Source of the DNA: Gp6-AA40 sp036407095 | GTDB taxonomy: Bacteria > Acidobacteriota > Vicinamibacteria > Vicinamibacterales > UBA2999 | Assembly: GCA_036407095.1 (NCBI GenBank) | Contig: DASWZV010000055.1 | Location: forward strand, 1-64,000 | Length of the DNA: 64,000 nucleotides | Reading direction: 5' to 3' | Part shown: in pieces, positions 37,249 to 45,589 of the stretch | Position numbering within the stretch: the stretch's first letter is position 1 | Layout: every line of letters starts with the position of its first letter | Program-made: the position numbers and the translations under genes | Notes under the pieces: model-generated | What the model was told of the DNA's origin: nothing | Databases searched by the model: none | Seen by the model: the letters and a program-made list of their open reading frames with translations, nothing else

Positions 37249-38895
37249 ATGACGTCATCCTTCGATCGCCGGGCATTTCTCTCAGGGTTGGGCAAAGCCG
37301 GAGCCGCGCTTGCGGCGGAATCGTGGCTCGAGGCGATCGGCTACGCGCAGGTCGGCCGCGGGCCAGCGCGCGTCAGGATCCAGCTCCCAGTCGCCCCCGA
37401 CTTCGATCGGCGGGTGCTCGGATCATTTCTGGAACATCTCGGCCGCGCGATCTACACCGGCGTCTATCAACCCGGGTCGCCGCTGGCGGACGCGCACGGG
37501 TTCCGCCGCGACATCGCGCAGGAGGTGAAGGAACTGGGCGTGCCGATCGTGCGCTACCCGGGTGGCAACTTCGTCTCCGGCTACAACTGGCTTGACGGGG
37601 TCGGGCCGAAAGCGCAACGCCCAGCCGTGCTCGATCGCGCGTGGAATTCGACGGAGACGAATCAGTTCGGCACCAACGAATTCGTCGAGTGGTGCCGTCT
37701 GACCGGCAGCGAGCCGCTGCTCGGGCTCAACTTCGGCACCGGCTCCGCGGAAATGGCGGTCGCGCTCGTCGAGTACTGCAACCTCGAACGCGGAACGAAG
37801 TGGAGTGAGCTGCGCCGCTCGCATGGCTATGCGCAACCGCACGGCGTCAAGTACTGGTGCCTTGGCAACGAGATGGACGGCCCATGGCAGATCGGGCAGC
37901 TCCAGTCGCGCGAGTACGGGCGGAAGGCGCGCGATGCGGCCAAGCAGATGCGCGTGATCGACCGCGATCTGCGGTTGATCGCATGCGGCTCCAGCGGCAC
38001 GCAGATGCCGCAGTACCTCGTGTGGGATCGCGAGGTACTCGAAGAGTGCTATGACATGGTCGACGGCCTGTCCCTGCACGCGTATTACGGCAATACCCAG
38101 CCGCTGACTGGAAACAACGTTGGCCGCTATCTGGCCATGAACCTCGACATGGATCGGCAGATTCGCGAGAGCGCTGCCGTCTGCGACTACGTGCAGGGGC
38201 TCCGCAAGTCGAGCAAGCGGCTCTGGCTCTCGTTCGACGAATGGAACGTCTGGTACCGCGCTCGCAGTGGTACCGCCACAGACGGGCAGCGGCAGGTCGC
38301 GCCGAAGCTGCTCGAGGAGGTTTACAACCTCGAGGATGCGCTGCTGGTCGGCGGGTTCGTCAACACGCTGCTGCGCAATTCGGATCGTGTGCGGGTCGCG
38401 TGCCTCGCGCAGCTCGTCAACGTGATCGCGCCGCTCGTGACAAACGAGAAAGGTGTGCTGCGCCAGAGCATCTTCTATCCGTACTCGTGGGCGCTGAAGT
38501 ATGCGAAGGGGCGTGTGCTGGACATGCGCGTCGAGTCTGAGATGTATCCCATTCGCGCCGCCGGTCTGCAGGCGGACTTCGCCCGCAACGAACAGGTGCC
38601 GTTCGTCGACGTCGTCGCAACGCTCGACGCTCCGAATGGGCAGGCCGCTGTGCTGATGTTGAATCGCGACACCAGTGGTGAGCGCGAGGTCGTGCTCGAA
38701 TGGAACGACATCAAACCGTCGCGAGTCCTCGCGCACGAGACGCTCACCGGGCCGGATCTGAAAGCCTTCAACACGTTCGACGCGCCGCGAAAAGTTGCGC
38801 CGCAGCGACTGGAGCCGCCCGCTGCCGCGAGCCGGATGACGTTCAAGCTGCCGGCCGCCTCGTATACCGTCGCGCACCTCGCGGTGGGCGCCTGA
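37249..38895 (+). CDS. abfA: GH51 alpha-L-arabinofuranosidase, Tat-exported
   Basis: 548 residues. The start follows TAGGAG; DRRAFLSGLG is a twin-arginine signal. The family core is clear: acid/base Glu208 in WCLGNEMDGPWQIGQ and nucleophile Glu331 in LSFDEWNVWY, with GGNFVSGYNWLDGVGP near the N-terminus and a C-terminal beta domain. It removes L-arabinofuranosyl side chains from xylan or pectin outside the cytoplasm. Together with the divergent ABC transporter, the kinase and GalT-like protein it gives a coherent arabinose release, import and use set. Its stop is 16 bp before the epimerase ATG. Confidence 0.95.
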   Translation: MTSSFDRRAFLSGLGKAGAALAAESWLEAIGYAQVGRGPARVRIQLPVAPDFDRRVLGSFLEHLGRAIYTGVYQPGSPLADAHGFRRDIAQEVKELGVPIVRYPGGNFVSGYNWLDGVGPKAQRPAVLDRAWNSTETNQFGTNEFVEWCRLTGSEPLLGLNFGTGSAEMAVALVEYCNLERGTKWSELRRSHGYAQPHGVKYWCLGNEMDGPWQIGQLQSREYGRKARDAAKQMRVIDRDLRLIACGSSGTQMPQYLVWDREVLEECYDMVDGLSLHAYYGNTQPLTGNNVGRYLAMNLDMDRQIRESAAVCDYVQGLRKSSKRLWLSFDEWNVWYRARSGTATDGQRQVAPKLLEEVYNLEDALLVGGFVNTLLRNSDRVRVACLAQLVNVIAPLVTNEKGVLRQSIFYPYSWALKYAKGRVLDMRVESEMYPIRAAGLQADFARNEQVPFVDVVATLDAPNGQAAVLMLNRDTSGEREVVLEWNDIKPSRVLAHETLTGPDLKAFNTFDAPRKVAPQRLEPPAAASRMTFKLPAASYTVAHLAVGA

Positions 38896-38910
38896 AGGAG
38901 CACACGCGCA

Positions 38911-39972
38911 ATGGCTGATGCGGAACCGTTCGGCACCGTCGATGGACAACCCGTGCAGTTGTACCGGCTGCACAGCAAAAACGGTGTCGAGGTGAGTGCG
39001 TGCACGTACGGTGCAGCGATCACGTCCATACTCGCGCCGGGTCGTGACGGCACCCGTGCCGACGTCGTGCTCGGGTTCGACTCGGTCGCGCCATACCTGT
39101 CACAGACCGCTTTTCTCGGAGCAGTCGTCGGCCGCTATGCGAACCGGATCGCGCGCGCCCGGTTCGTGCTCGACGGCGTCACGTATCAGCTCAAGCCGAA
39201 TGACGGGATGAACCTGCTGCATGGCGGCGCGCGCGGTTTCGACAAGCGGCTCTGGAGCGCGGCCCCGTTCACCCGCAGCGGTAATCAGGGCGTGCGATTT
39301 ACCCGAGCGAGCCCGGCGGGTGAAGAGGGATTCCCGGGAACGTTGCAGGTCGTCGTCGAGTACGAGCTCACCGCTGCCGGCGCGCTGCACTGCTCGTTCA
39401 CCGCGGAGACCGACGCGCCCACGATCGTCAACATGGCGCAGCATGCGTATTTCAATCTGTCCGGCACGTCGATGCCGGTTCTCGATCATGAGGTCACGAT
39501 CGCCGCCAGCCGCTACACGCCGGTGGACGCCAATCTGATTCCTACCGGCATGCTGGCCCCCGTGGAAGGAACGCCGTTCGACTTCCGCACACCGCGGCGC
39601 ATCGGCGATCGAATCGACGACGAGCATCCGCAACTGCGGTTCGGACGCGGGTACGATCACAACTGGGTGCTCGATCGCAATCGGCCGGCGCCCGACGATC
39701 GCTCGCTCGCATACGCAGCAACCGTGCGCCATGCGCGCAGCGGCCGGCGTCTCGACGTCTTCACGACCGAGCCGGGCATGCAGTTCTATTCAGGCAACTT
39801 CCTGGATGGCACGCTGCACGGCGCGCAGGGCTTTTACCTCCGACGCTCTGGTCTGTGTCTGGAGACGCAGAAGTTCCCGGACGCGCCCAATCACCCGGAA
39901 TTCCCAACTGCCGTCGTGCGCCCGGGACAGCGTTACCGCGCGAGCACGACCTTCGCCTTCAGTCACGAATAA
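38911..39972 (+). CDS. galM: Aldose 1-epimerase (mutarotase)
   Basis: 353 residues, no signal peptide, preceded by AAGGAG. It interconverts alpha and beta anomers of aldoses. Typical stretches are YGAAITSILAPGRDG, GRYANRIARARFVLDG, NDGMNLLHGGARGFDKRLW, the catalytic His in NMAQHAYFNLSG and the Glu-containing C-terminal TEPGMQFYSGNFLDG. In this locus it would supply the anomer needed by the kinase or the oxidative enzymes. It is co-transcribed with the arabinofuranosidase. Confidence 0.95.
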   Translation: MADAEPFGTVDGQPVQLYRLHSKNGVEVSACTYGAAITSILAPGRDGTRADVVLGFDSVAPYLSQTAFLGAVVGRYANRIARARFVLDGVTYQLKPNDGMNLLHGGARGFDKRLWSAAPFTRSGNQGVRFTRASPAGEEGFPGTLQVVVEYELTAAGALHCSFTAETDAPTIVNMAQHAYFNLSGTSMPVLDHEVTIAASRYTPVDANLIPTGMLAPVEGTPFDFRTPRRIGDRIDDEHPQLRFGRGYDHNWVLDRNRPAPDDRSLAYAATVRHARSGRRLDVFTTEPGMQFYSGNFLDGTLHGAQGFYLRRSGLCLETQKFPDAPNHPEFPTAVVRPGQRYRASTTFAFSHE

Positions 39973-40017
39973 TTCGTCGCGCATCCGACATCGGAGTGGA
40001 GTGCGGGGCACGAAACG

Positions 40018-40887
40018 ATGATCCAGCCAGCGGCATTGTGCCGATTCATCGCGGCACCTGATCCCGATGTTCGCGTCGGGTTGGTGGACGGGGAATCGGT
40101 CGGCGATCTGACGGCCATCGGAGTGCATCGCCTACACGACCTGCTCGAGCGCGCTGATCTCCGCGAACAGATCGCTCGTGCCCGGCGCGCCGGCCTGCCG
40201 GAGCGGCCGCTCGACCAGGTGCGCCTGCTGACACCGGTGGAATCGCAGGAAATCTGGGCGGCCGGCGTCACGTATTTGCGCAGCAAGCAGGCGCGCATGG
40301 AGGAGTCGGACTTCAGCGCGCGCGCCTACGATCACGTCTACGAGGCGCCCCGTCCGGAGATCTTCTTCAAAGCGATGCCCGGCAAAGTGGTTTCGCCAGG
40401 AGAGGCTGTCGGCATTCGCCGCGATGCGCGATGGAACGTGCCCGAGCCGGAGTTGACCCTCGTCATCAACTCATCGCGATCGATCGTCGGGTTCACGATC
40501 GGCAACGACATGAGCTCGCGCGACATCGAGGGTGAGAATCTGCTCTATCTTCCGCAAGCGAAGATTTACACCGGTTCCTGCGCGATCGGCCCGTGTGTGA
40601 TCGTCGGTGCGGACGAACAGGCCGCGCGTCAGTGGACGATCCGGCTCGAGATCGATCGCGACGGTGCGGCGGTGTTCGCGGGCGAGACGCGCGTCGATCA
40701 GATCAAGCGCAGGTTCGACGACCTCGTCGAGTACCTGTTCCGATCGCAGGCGTTTCCGCGCGGCGCGATGCTGATGACGGGCGCCGGCATCGTTCCACCG
40801 GATGCATTCACGCTCGCCGAGGGCGATCGCGTGCGCATCACGATCTCGGGCATCGGCGTATTGGAGAACATGGTGCGCGTCGTGTAG
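40018..40887 (+). CDS. FAH-family enzyme similar to 2-keto-3-deoxy-D-arabinonate dehydratase
   Basis: 289 residues, cytoplasmic. The C-terminal fumarylacetoacetase fold carries the metal-binding acids in V-P-E-P-E-L (Glu143, Glu145) and G-N-D-M-S-S-R-D (Asp164). The stretch PEIFFKAMPGKVV, IEGENLLYLPQAKIYTGSCA and IGPCV closely follows the Sulfolobus KdaD enzyme as I remember it, rather than generic FAH hydrolases. That enzyme removes water from 2-keto-3-deoxyarabinonate to give 2,5-dioxopentanoate. In an arabinose cluster this points to the oxidative, non-phosphorylating route, though the earlier dehydrogenase/dehydratase are not evident here. The stop is 1 bp from the convergent PQQ dehydrogenase stop. 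Confidence 0.78.
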   Translation: MIQPAALCRFIAAPDPDVRVGLVDGESVGDLTAIGVHRLHDLLERADLREQIARARRAGLPERPLDQVRLLTPVESQEIWAAGVTYLRSKQARMEESDFSARAYDHVYEAPRPEIFFKAMPGKVVSPGEAVGIRRDARWNVPEPELTLVINSSRSIVGFTIGNDMSSRDIEGENLLYLPQAKIYTGSCAIGPCVIVGADEQAARQWTIRLEIDRDGAAVFAGETRVDQIKRRFDDLVEYLFRSQAFPRGAMLMTGAGIVPPDAFTLAEGDRVRITISGIGVLENMVRVV

Positions 40888-40888
40888 A

Positions 40889-43174
40889 TCACTTGCGCGG
40901 GAGCGCGTACGCGATCCAGCCGAGCGGCGCATCACCGGGTCCGGCACCACGAGGCGGCGTGCTCGCTGCGGGCACGAGCAAGTACTGACGGCCGGCCATC
41001 TCGTACATGACGGGCGAGCCGACGAAGTCGCCACCGAAGCGCGACGACCACACCTGACGGCCGCTGTCGGTATCCCACGCGCGAATGTGATTGTCGCGGC
41101 CGGCGCCGAACAGCAGACCGGACGCGGTCACGATCACGCCGTTGACGAGGCCGGGTGCTCCTGTACCTGTGATGCCTCGTGCGGCCAGCTCCGGGTCGTC
41201 CCCGAAGCCGACGCGCCACTTGATCGCCGGCGCATTGAGGTCGTACTTCACGATCGACGTGAACGGCGGCGCAATGCGATTGGCGACCGTGTTGTACTCG
41301 TTGATCACGGGGCGCTCGTACCGCGGGACGCCATCCGGGTACGGCGGCAGCTGGCCACGTCCGCGTCCAGCGGGGACATCAGGGCGCGTCCATGCCGATC
41401 CCGATCCGACGATCAGCTCCGGCGGAGCGCCCGATCCAGCCGGCGCCGCGCCGCGCCCGCGTCCGCCTGCTCCCTGCCCGCGACCAGGGGGCGGGGCCGT
41501 CAACAGTGCGACCAGCGCATCGACGTCGGCAGTCGCGAGATGCGGAAAGGTCGGCATCCGTCCTTTGCCGGCGGCAATCACTGTTCGAATCTGTTGCGCG
41601 TTGAAACGCGGCGCGCCTGCGGCCACGTTGTTCGCCGGGTCCGTCGCCGCATACACGAGTGACGGCACGCTGTCCGATCCGAGTCGATCGGGACCGTGAC
41701 ACGTCTGGCAGTTCTGCTGATAGAGAACCTGGCCCGGTGGCTGCGGCGGGCCACCGCGTCCAACCGTTTCACCTGGTCGCAGCAGTCGAAGAATCCCGGG
41801 GTTGTCGTGACTGACGACGTAGACCGCGCCGGTCGTGGGCTCGGACGTCATGCCGCCGAACAGCACTCCGCCGTTGCTCGTGGGAACGTGCACCGTATCG
41901 GAGTAGTTGATCGGCGTGAACAGACCAAGATTCTTCGCCGCAGCCAGTCGCGCTTTGAAGCGGGCGGCTTCGTCTGCGGACAGATACGGACTGATGTCCG
42001 CAGCCCCGAACGATTGACGCGCATGCGGCGGTGGGTTGGTGGGAAACGGCTGCGTCGGCCAGCTGTGCTCGCCCGCCATGTCGGACGCGGGCACCGGTCG
42101 TTCTTCGATCGGCCAGATCGGCTCGCCGCTGACGCGGTCGAATACGTACAGCCACGTGGTCTTGGCACCAACCACGACCACGTCGCGCATGCGGCCGTCG
42201 TATCGAATCGTGGTCAGTTGCGGCGCGGCGCTTGGATCGAGATCCCACAGATCGTGGTGGACGAACTGGAAGTGCCACAGTCGTTTTCCCGTGCGTGCGT
42301 CGAGCGCGACGATCGACGTTCCGAACAGGTTGCTGCCGGTGCGATCGGCGCCGTAGAAGTCATACGTCGGCGACCCGAGCGGGATGTAGACGATGCCTCG
42401 ACCGGGGTCGATCGTCATCTCGCCCCAGTTGTTCACGCCGCCGATGTATTTCCACGCGTCCTTCGGCCAGGTGTCGTAGCCGAATTCGCCGGGCCGCGGC
42501 ACGGTGTGGAAGGTCCACACCAGTTTGCCGCTGACCACGTCGTAGGCGCGGATGTCGCCGGGCGGCGACATGTAGCCTTCGCCCGTGGCGCTGCCCACGA
42601 TGACGAGGTTCTGGAAGACCTCGCCTGGAATACTCGACTGGATGTTGCCGATGCTCTCCGGATCGCGGCCATCGAGCCCGACGCGCAGATCGACGACACC
42701 GTTGGTGCCGAAGGTCATGATCGACTTGCCAGTCGTTGCCTCGATCTCCTGGAGCAGGCTGTTGATCGCGAAGATGAGACGCTGCTCGCCCCCGTCGGCA
42801 CTCTCCCAGTAATTCATGCCGCGGGTAGTCATCCCGGTCATGTTCTCGCGCACCCATCGCTCTTGTCCGGTCGCGGCGTCGAGAGCGACGAGCGAGCCGT
42901 TGCGGCCGCGTCCGTAGATCACGCCGCGGACGACGATCGGACTGCTGCCCGCATCGCCGAACGGGTACGTCCAGGCCACCTGCAGTTGCCTCACGTTGCG
43001 TCGCGTGATCTGTGACGAGGGGAAAAAGCGCGAGTTGTCCGGCCCATTGCCGTAGCCTGTCCACCATGTGCCGGTGGGCGACTGTGCCCTCGGTGTCGCG
43101 ATCGCGGACGCGCACGCCGCCAGGGCAGCGAGGGCCAGCAAGTACCGCCACGAGTGCGTTGTGCGATGGCGCAT
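40889..43174 (-). CDS. PQQ-dependent dehydrogenase with an internal cytochrome c domain
   Basis: 761 residues with a signal peptide (MRHRTTHSWRYLLALAALAACASA). Quinoprotein propeller blades contain WTGYGNGPDNSRFFPSSQITRRN, WESADGGEQRLIFAI, GKLVWTFHTVPRPGEFGYDTW, GKRLWHFQFVHHDLWDLD and WPIEERPVPASDM. A cytochrome c (C-Q-T-C-H at 489-493, QQNCQTCHGPD) is inserted before the last blade sequence, which resumes at VNEYNTVANRIAPPFTSIVKYD and ends IAYALPRK. The RG-rich linkers GRGQGAGGRGRGAAPAGSG and VPAGRGRGQLPP flank it. It probably oxidises a sugar or alcohol in the periplasm. It starts 30 bp from operator site C. Confidence 0.87.
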   Translation of the reverse strand: MRHRTTHSWRYLLALAALAACASAIATPRAQSPTGTWWTGYGNGPDNSRFFPSSQITRRNVRQLQVAWTYPFGDAGSSPIVVRGVIYGRGRNGSLVALDAATGQERWVRENMTGMTTRGMNYWESADGGEQRLIFAINSLLQEIEATTGKSIMTFGTNGVVDLRVGLDGRDPESIGNIQSSIPGEVFQNLVIVGSATGEGYMSPPGDIRAYDVVSGKLVWTFHTVPRPGEFGYDTWPKDAWKYIGGVNNWGEMTIDPGRGIVYIPLGSPTYDFYGADRTGSNLFGTSIVALDARTGKRLWHFQFVHHDLWDLDPSAAPQLTTIRYDGRMRDVVVVGAKTTWLYVFDRVSGEPIWPIEERPVPASDMAGEHSWPTQPFPTNPPPHARQSFGAADISPYLSADEAARFKARLAAAKNLGLFTPINYSDTVHVPTSNGGVLFGGMTSEPTTGAVYVVSHDNPGILRLLRPGETVGRGGPPQPPGQVLYQQNCQTCHGPDRLGSDSVPSLVYAATDPANNVAAGAPRFNAQQIRTVIAAGKGRMPTFPHLATADVDALVALLTAPPPGRGQGAGGRGRGAAPAGSGAPPELIVGSGSAWTRPDVPAGRGRGQLPPYPDGVPRYERPVINEYNTVANRIAPPFTSIVKYDLNAPAIKWRVGFGDDPELAARGITGTGAPGLVNGVIVTASGLLFGAGRDNHIRAWDTDSGRQVWSSRFGGDFVGSPVMYEMAGRQYLLVPAASTPPRGAGPGDAPLGWIAYALPRK

Positions 43175-43204
43175 GGCCCCGTATCATAGCCGCGCGCACG
43201 TGCC

Positions 43205-43221
43205 GTTGCGCATTGTGCAAC
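43205..43221 (-). promoter_or_regulatory. Operator-like palindrome, site C (GTTGCGCATTGTGCAAC on plus)
   Basis: The most symmetric of the five copies: GTTGCGCA and TGTGCAAC around a central T, with one mismatched pair. It sits 30 bp ahead of the PQQ dehydrogenase start at 43174 and 65 bp ahead of the bicupin start at 43287. Confidence 0.6.
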
Positions 43222-43286
43222 AGCATGTGCAGATTTTCGACGCGGCCGCGCGTCATTGCGGTTAGGATTGCGCGCGAGGACCGACA

Positions 43287-44219
43287 ATGAAACACACGCT
43301 CGTGCTCGTCATCCTCGCGGCCATCGCGATCATTCCCCTGCGCGCGCAGAGTCCCGCGGGCGCAGGGACGTTGTCGCAGCGGATTGCGCACACGGATCCA
43401 GCGGCGTATCGGCCGTCGGCAGCCGTGCACGGCGGCGCCGGCACGATGTCGTTCACCGCGTTGCTGAATCGCGGCGCCGTCACGCCCGAGTTCAACTTCC
43501 TGCACCGCGGCGTGATTCCCGCGGGCGCCGGTATCGGCCATCACTTCCACAACGTCGTGGAGGAGATGTTCGTCATCCTCGACGGCGAAGCCCAGTTCAC
43601 GATCGACGGGCGCACCGCCACTGTCAAAGGACCGGCCGGCGTGCTCTGCCGGACGGGGCACTCGCATGCGATCTACAACCCGGGGCCCGCGCCGGTGCAG
43701 TGGATGAATCTGAATGTCTCGCTCGTCGCCGGCGTCTACGACAACTTCGATCTCGGCGACACGCGCGTCGGCGCGGCGCTCGATGCGATTCCCACGTTCA
43801 TGACCATGCGACTCGACAAGGCGATGCTGCGAGCGCCGGGCGCACGCGGGCGAGGGGCAGCGACTCCGCCGCCGGATCCGAAAGCGATTCTGTCGCGCCG
43901 CGTGCTGGCACCCGCGGTGTTCTCGACAACATGGGGCTATATCGATCACGTGCTCGTCCCTCCCGGTACGACCACTCCGGAACTGCCGCATGACAGCGTC
44001 GGCGAGGCGTATTACGTGCTGGGCGGCGATGGCACGATCAGCGTCAAGGGTGCGACATCGGGAACGGCACCCGTTCGTGCGGGGGATGCGATCCCGATCC
44101 GCCTCGGCGAGTCGAGTCAATTCACCAACGGCGGTTCGCTGCCGCTCGAACTGTTCGTCATGGGCGTGGCGAAGGACATGGCGGCGAAGACGCAGTTATT
44201 GACGGCCGCACCGCGCTGA
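43287..44219 (+). CDS. Exported bicupin protein
   Basis: 310 residues, GAGGA before the ATG, signal peptide ending ALRAQ-like near PLRAQ. Two cupin domains: first HHFHNVVEEMFVILDGEAQFTIDG (metal-binding His and Glu), second LPHDSVGEAYYVLGGDGTISV. An RG-rich linker (GARGRGAATPPPD) lies between them. Bicupins include oxalate decarboxylases, quercetinases and isomerases; the ligand order here does not decide which. It is divergent from the PQQ dehydrogenase across site C and is followed 27 bp later by the small Tat-signal protein. Confidence 0.85.
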   Translation: MKHTLVLVILAAIAIIPLRAQSPAGAGTLSQRIAHTDPAAYRPSAAVHGGAGTMSFTALLNRGAVTPEFNFLHRGVIPAGAGIGHHFHNVVEEMFVILDGEAQFTIDGRTATVKGPAGVLCRTGHSHAIYNPGPAPVQWMNLNVSLVAGVYDNFDLGDTRVGAALDAIPTFMTMRLDKAMLRAPGARGRGAATPPPDPKAILSRRVLAPAVFSTTWGYIDHVLVPPGTTTPELPHDSVGEAYYVLGGDGTISVKGATSGTAPVRAGDAIPIRLGESSQFTNGGSLPLELFVMGVAKDMAAKTQLLTAAPR

Positions 44220-44246
44220 GCGCGAGCGGCGACATCTGGAGGGCAC

Positions 44247-44654
44247 GTGAACAGACGGGGAATCCTGCGCTCGGTGTATGTCGCGGCCGCGGCACTTGGC
44301 CTGGGCCGCTTTGCCGCACCGGCGCAGGCGCAGACCAAGCACATTCGGCTCTACGTGGAAATGGACGTCCCGGCGACGCACGAGCGCGAGATGCTCGACG
44401 CGTTCCACAACACATTCGTTCCCGAAGCGGTCAAACACGACGGATACATCCGGGTGAAGATGCTGAAGCGCCGCACCGTTGTCCAGGGGACCGTGCCCGA
44501 GGCGCACAACTATCGCTTCGAGCTCGAGTTCGAGAGCGAGGAGCTTCGACAGAAATGGATCGCGTCGGCCGGCCACCAGCGCGTATGGCCGCTCGTCGAG
44601 CGGACGATGAAGACGCAGAAGGATTACCCGGTCGTGCTGTACGACGAGGTCTGA
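44247..44654 (+). CDS. Small Tat-signal protein, ABM-like fold
   Basis: 135 residues. The GTG start has GGAGGG before it, and NRRGILRSVYVAAAALGLGRFAAPAQAQ is a twin-arginine-type signal. The remaining 105 residues (IRLYVEMDVPATHEREMLDAFHNTF then GYIRVKMLKRRT) have the strand-helix pattern of dimeric alpha/beta-barrel proteins (antibiotic-biosynthesis-monooxygenase-like). No catalytic residues can be assigned. It may bind the product of the preceding bicupin. Function unknown. Confidence 0.65.
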   Translation: MNRRGILRSVYVAAAALGLGRFAAPAQAQTKHIRLYVEMDVPATHEREMLDAFHNTFVPEAVKHDGYIRVKMLKRRTVVQGTVPEAHNYRFELEFESEELRQKWIASAGHQRVWPLVERTMKTQKDYPVVLYDEV

Positions 44655-44670
44655 CGCGACCGATTGGCGA

Positions 44671-45447
44671 TCAGCCGGAGAGCGACGCGCTGATGGTGTG
44701 CGCCGTCTTCTTCACTTCATCCGCGGCGCGCGCGATCCCGCGGGCGTTCAGGCGCGTCACCGGCGAGGAGATGCCGACGGACGCGACGATTTCGCCGTCC
44801 GGATCGCGGATCGGTGCCGCGATGCATCTCACTTCCTCCATATACTCGCCATCGTCGAGCGCGAATCCCTCGACACGAACCTGCGCGCAGACGCGGGCGA
44901 GACTCGTCAGCGATTTCACGGTTGCGCGGGTGTAGACCCGCAGCGGCGCCCGTCCAAGCAGGTGCCTCAAGGCGGACAGATCGCAGTCGGCGAGCAGTGC
45001 CTTGCCGTGGGCCGTGCAGTGCAGCGGCGCGAATTCGCCGGTCTGCCCCGCGACCGAGACCACCTGGCCGGTCGGGATCTGGTGGTCGATGAAGAACACC
45101 TCGACGCCCTCGCGAACCGCGAAGTGCGACGTCTCGCCCAGCGTCGTGGTGAGCCCCTGCAAGTAGTGGTGAAAGAACGTCGCGAGCACATTGCGGCCGT
45201 AGCGTCGCGACAACCGCCACGCCGTGGGGCCCAGGATGTAGTCCTTGCTGCCCTTAGGATTGGCCAGGAATCGCCGCTGCCGCAGCGTGTTCGCGAGCCG
45301 GAAGACGCTGCTGCGGTCGATGCCGATCAGATCGGTGAGCTGCTTCAGAGGCACGGGCTGCGACGAAGCCGCAACGGCTTCGAGAATCGCCAGGCCGCGG
45401 TCGAGACTCTGGATCGCCGGTGTGTCGTGGATCGCTTTGCCGTTCAT
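44671..45447 (-). CDS. IclR-family transcriptional regulator
   Basis: 258 residues. From the ATG at 45447 the wHTH reads AIQSLDRGLAILEAVAASSQPVPLKQLTDLIGIDRSSVFRLANTLRQRRFL, followed by the IclR effector domain with ETSHFAVREGVEVFFIDHQ and PLHCTAHGKALLA. IclR proteins bind palindromes as dimers and respond to small aromatic or sugar-acid molecules. No strong ribosome site is seen. It is divergent from the GH10 xylanase; the 17-bp motif (site D) lies between them and four more copies sit in other divergent promoter regions here, so this is the best candidate regulator of that motif, including its own gene. Confidence 0.92.
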   Translation of the reverse strand: MNGKAIHDTPAIQSLDRGLAILEAVAASSQPVPLKQLTDLIGIDRSSVFRLANTLRQRRFLANPKGSKDYILGPTAWRLSRRYGRNVLATFFHHYLQGLTTTLGETSHFAVREGVEVFFIDHQIPTGQVVSVAGQTGEFAPLHCTAHGKALLADCDLSALRHLLGRAPLRVYTRATVKSLTSLARVCAQVRVEGFALDDGEYMEEVRCIAAPIRDPDGEIVASVGISSPVTRLNARGIARAADEVKKTAHTISASLSG

Positions 45448-45562
45448 CGTCGCCGAGGGGTGATGATGCCAAGGATACCTCGGAAGCGACGCGAACTTTG
45501 CCGTTGTTTTTGCCGCGCGACCAATGCTAACGTCCGCCGCACCAAGCCGCGATGCAATGGCT

Positions 45563-45579
45563 GTTTCACTATACGCAAC
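45563..45579 (+). promoter_or_regulatory. Operator-like palindrome, site D (GTTTCACTATACGCAAC)
   Basis: This copy lies 10 bp before the GH10 ATG at 45590, where binding would block transcription or translation start, and 115 bp before the divergent IclR start at 45447. Confidence 0.6.
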
Positions 45580-45589
45580 GGTAACGGCG

